From: Cryomorphaceae bacterium 1068
GTDB lineage: Bacteria; Bacteroidota; Bacteroidia; Flavobacteriales_D; Cryomorphaceae
DNA length: 64,000 nt
Assembly: GCA_027214385.1 (NCBI GenBank)
Contig: JAPVXR010000010.1
Span: 1-64,000, forward strand
Direction of reading: 5' to 3'
This document shows, piece by piece, positions 61,929 through 64,000 of this stretch. The translations under genes and the position numbers were made by a program. The first letter of the stretch is position 1. Each line of letters begins with the position of its first letter. The notes beneath the pieces were generated by a model. That model saw only the letters and a list, made by a program, of their open reading frames with translations, did no database searches and was not told where the DNA came from.

Positions 61929-62347
61929 TGCATAAAACATTTCCACTGCACATCCGATTCAATGATCTAGATGCGTTCGGACACGTGAATAACGCCGTGT
62001 ACATCACCTATTTTGAGGAAGGACGATCTCGTTGGTTTCAAGATCAAATCGGGAAAAATTGGGATTGGGCAACAAGCGGTTACCTTCTAGCAACCAATGA
62101 AGTGGAATACAAGCTACCGCTTCTTTTCACTGATGAGGCGTTTATCGAATTATGGATTTCACAGATCGGAACGAAGAGCTTTGAAGTGTCTTACCGCATT
62201 TACAAGAAAGTAAAGGACGAAAATATACTTTGTACCACAGGAAAGTCCAAGGGTGTCTGTTTCAACAATCGGACGCAAAAATCCATCGAGATCCCCGAAG
62301 AGTGGAGAAGAGTATTTGAAGCAGATTTAGACAAGGCTACGGCCTAA
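61928..62347 (+). CDS. Hot-dog fold acyl-CoA thioesterase (4HBT family)
   Basis: 139 residues from the ATG at 61928 (TGATG overlap with the previous gene). The 4HBT/YbgC signature IRFNDLDAFGHVNNAVYITYFEEGR holds the catalytic Asp near residue 12. Likely hydrolyses an acyl-CoA thioester; chain length unknown. Convergent with miaE, sharing the last 4 bases. Confidence 0.88.
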   Translation: MHKTFPLHIRFNDLDAFGHVNNAVYITYFEEGRSRWFQDQIGKNWDWATSGYLLATNEVEYKLPLLFTDEAFIELWISQIGTKSFEVSYRIYKKVKDENILCTTGKSKGVCFNNRTQKSIEIPEEWRRVFEADLDKATA

Positions 62348-62925
62348 CCATGAATCGTTTCCTTCTTCCCGTACTTTTCCATTAAGGTACTTTCGAATTC
62401 CAAGTACTCATTCCAACGTGCATCCACGTCAATGCCTTCGCCATATTTGCGTGCGAAGCGAAGGAAAAGGGTGTAGTGGCGGGCTTCACTGGCCATTAAG
62501 CCTCGGTAGAATTTGCGCAGGTCTTCATCGTTGATTTGCTCGGAAAGCAATCGAAATCGCTCACAGCTGCGGGCCTCGATCATAGCAGATACCAAGAGTG
62601 CTTCTACCAACTGATTCTGACGGCTACCTCCTTTTTTACTATAGGCTCGCAGATCATTCACATAAGCATCCTTTTTTTCAAATTCCAATTTGAATCCTCT
62701 CTCCGTCAGCTTTTCATGTACCATGGCAAAATGCTCCATCTCCTCCTTTGCCAACGCCGTAAATTCCTTGACCATATCAGGGTATTCAGGAAATCGAGTA
62801 ATCAGCGTGATGGCCATCGTTGCAGCCTTCTGCTCGCACCATGCATGATCTATAAGGATTTGGTCGATGTTCTTCTCCACGATATTCACCCACCTTGGAT
62901 CAGTGGGAAGTTTTAAGCCTAGCAT
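62344..62925 (-). CDS. miaE: tRNA-(ms2io6A) hydroxylase
   Basis: 193 residues from the ATG at 62925, where the family consensus MLGLKLPTDPRWVNI begins; the open frame has 14 extra codons. Ferritin-like di-iron protein: ligands in DHAWCEQKAA, KEEMEHFAMVHEKL (E-x-x-H), MIEARSCERF and ASEARHYTLFLRFA. It hydroxylates 2-methylthio-isopentenyl-adenosine at tRNA position 37. Single gene. Confidence 0.9.
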   Translation of the reverse strand: MLGLKLPTDPRWVNIVEKNIDQILIDHAWCEQKAATMAITLITRFPEYPDMVKEFTALAKEEMEHFAMVHEKLTERGFKLEFEKKDAYVNDLRAYSKKGGSRQNQLVEALLVSAMIEARSCERFRLLSEQINDEDLRKFYRGLMASEARHYTLFLRFARKYGEGIDVDARWNEYLEFESTLMEKYGKKETIHG

Positions 62926-63074
62926 TCCTTGAGTTTTGTGGGTACAAAAATCTCCATTTCGCATCAATCGACCAAGCGGTGTTCATTCTTTGATTGCCAA
63001 ATGGTGGGGAAACGACTTGCAAATCTGTATTTTGGTCAAGTGCAGTTCGACTGCAACGCTCAAATCCACCACCT

Positions 63075-63458
63075 ATGAAAACGACCCTCGGAGGCATTTT
63101 TCTCTATTCTGAAAACCCGAAGTACCTGGCAGACTGGTATAACAAGAACTTTGAAATAGAGTACGAGTACGCCGAAGATTACAAAGCCTATTACGTTTCG
63201 TTTCCCTACACGACGAAAGACGGAAAAGAGGAAAGCTACACCGTGTTTTCGATCCTCTACAACAAACACCGCCCTTTCGTAGATGGAAAATTCTTCACGA
63301 TAAACCTAAGGGTGCAAAACCTGGATGAGACCCTAGAAAAGCTGAAGGGAAACAAAGTCGAGGTCCGCGGCCCTGAAACCCACGACGAAGGAAAATTTGC
63401 CTGGACGAATGATCCTGAAGGGAACTTTATTGAGATTTGGGAAGACGCGAAAAGTTAG
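63075..63458 (+). CDS. VOC-family protein (glyoxalase fold)
   Basis: 127 residues from the ATG at 63075, matching the family start (MKTTLGGIFLYSENPKYLAD); the open frame extends 27 codons upstream without similarity. Pattern FAWTNDPEGNFIEIWED at the end carries the usual Glu ligand. Small-molecule binding or resistance protein of unknown substrate. Unrelated in detail to the VOC protein at 24027. Confidence 0.82.
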   Translation: MKTTLGGIFLYSENPKYLADWYNKNFEIEYEYAEDYKAYYVSFPYTTKDGKEESYTVFSILYNKHRPFVDGKFFTINLRVQNLDETLEKLKGNKVEVRGPETHDEGKFAWTNDPEGNFIEIWEDAKS

Positions 63459-63488
63459 TGAGCAGTTAAGAAGTGTTCAGTGAAAAGC

Positions 63489-63558
63489 GCTGTCATTTCG
63501 AGTGTCACGCGGAGGAACGGAGCGGGATGTATCGAGAAAGCAGGGCTGTCATTTAGAG
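63489..63558 (+). repeat. Dispersed intergenic repeat (REP-like)
   Basis: GCTGTCATTTCGAG (63489-63502) is followed after about 43 bases by GCTGTCATTTAGAG (63545-63558), with a GC-rich stretch between (CACGCGGAGGAACGGAGCGG). Sequence of the form TGTCATTTCGAG...GAGGAACGGAGCG...GAGAAA is a widespread intergenic repeat in Bacteroidota genomes. Only one cluster is in this window. Confidence 0.55.
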
Positions 63559-63635
63559 CAACCATTGTCAATACCCAATACTCCATACCCTATACCACTT
63601 CAAAAACCGATTGCCTTTTCGCGTGTTTCAATATC

Positions 63636-64000
63636 ATGAAAAACACATTCCTTTTTTTCATCCTCTTTTTCGTCATTGGCTGTAGCCCGAGCTCGGGGCA
63701 AAATGAAACGGATACGGTTTACACCCTCAAATCAGGCGACCAATTCGGAACGGGGAAATGGTACATGGGTCGCGAGATCGCTTATGTGATGGGCTTTCAC
63801 GGCATGGATTGGCTCGAAAGACCCGAGCGCGAGGAGGAAGAAAACGTCTCTAAACTTCTCAAAAACCTCGACCTCCAACCCACTGATGTGGTAGCCGATA
63901 TCGGCGCGGGATCGGGATACCACGTTTTTAGAATTGCTCCCAAACTCACGGAGGGAAAAGTCTATGCGGTAGACATTCAGAAGGAAATGCTCGATGTGAT
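63636..64000 (+). CDS. SAM-dependent methyltransferase lipoprotein, 5' part (runs off the window)
   Basis: About 121 codons are visible. Leader MKNTFLFFILFFVIGC with a lipobox Cys at 16, then a Ser/Gly linker. The class I methyltransferase motif I VADIGAGSGYHVFRIA and motif II VYAVDIQKEMLDV are clear, preceded by YMGREIAYVMGFHGMDWLER, common in this exported subgroup. A methyltransferase with a lipoprotein signal is odd because SAM is cytoplasmic, yet this arrangement is recurrent in Bacteroidota. The 3' end lies beyond base 64000. Confidence 0.82.
   Translation, partial: MKNTFLFFILFFVIGCSPSSGQNETDTVYTLKSGDQFGTGKWYMGREIAYVMGFHGMDWLERPEREEEENVSKLLKNLDLQPTDVVADIGAGSGYHVFRIAPKLTEGKVYAVDIQKEMLDV

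Noticed and set aside
1-64000. tRNA, rRNA, tmRNA or RNase P genes and insertion sequences
   Set aside because: I looked for T-loop, CCA-adjacent, RNase P and transposase signatures and saw none; a dedicated covariance-model search would settle it.

Overview
The window comes from the chromosome of a Bacteroidota bacterium, most likely a marine Flavobacteriia relative (Cryomorphaceae/Owenweeksia-like). The placement rests on Por/type IX secretion sorting domains, SusC-era style beta-barrels, Bacteroidota-type promoters (TTTG, 19-21 bases, then TAnnTTTG), few Shine-Dalgarno sequences, several TTG starts, MenB (menaquinone) and many protein families typical of that class. I see no rRNA, tRNA, CRISPR array, transposase or integrase gene. 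About 66 protein genes or gene fragments are listed; most of the window is ordinary, densely packed chromosome.

Layout. 1-5235 is the accessory part: a sensor histidine kinase lies between two 16-base direct repeats that match the very 3' end of mnmE (trmE), the known target of SGI1-type integrative elements. A frameshifted mnmE 3' remnant sits at the second repeat, followed by a T9SS-secreted Asp-box protein and the leftover C-terminus of another T9SS protein. 5258-9435 holds small envelope genes, an Asp/Glu racemase and an XrtA-type polysaccharide deacetylase. 9509-20004 is a long minus-strand block in two transcription units. The first has SDR reductase, a KAS III-like protein, an alpha/beta hydrolase, a sodium:solute symporter, an acyl-CoA ligase and a fibronectin-type lipoprotein, all overlapping or nearly so and closed by a terminator. 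The second has an outer-membrane barrel, a second, exported alpha/beta hydrolase and a TPR-like protein. This is the best candidate for an undescribed pathway: the KAS III-like protein keeps its cysteine but has lost the catalytic His and Asn.

20210-25985 is a polyamine block (arginine decarboxylase, agmatinase, deoxyhypusine-synthase-like protein), followed by a GNAT-nitrilase fusion. 26038-32624 has a BatA-type protein, a dihydroorotase homologue without its metal-binding His pair, and a MuiA-type protein with an inserted carboxypeptidase-regulatory domain. 32635-41958 has a SulP transporter with a hairpin in its leader, a pair of unknown envelope genes, a di-haem lipoprotein, a PhnP-like hydrolase and a conserved unknown protein. 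41960-52972 is housekeeping: cysteine desulfurase, GlmM, AroE, SAM hydrolase, PhoH, PurC, MenB, plus a plus-strand operon with ComA (phosphosulfolactate synthase). 53265-64000 has small proteins, then the gcvT-comB-yggS operon, a CapD-type sugar dehydratase, a thioesterase, MiaE, a VOC protein and the start of a methyltransferase lipoprotein that runs off the right end.

Together, ComA (46234) and ComB (57749) supply sulfolactate from PEP and sulfite, perhaps for sulfonolipids. SpeA and SpeB make putrescine, and the deoxyhypusine-synthase-like protein probably extends it to a longer polyamine.
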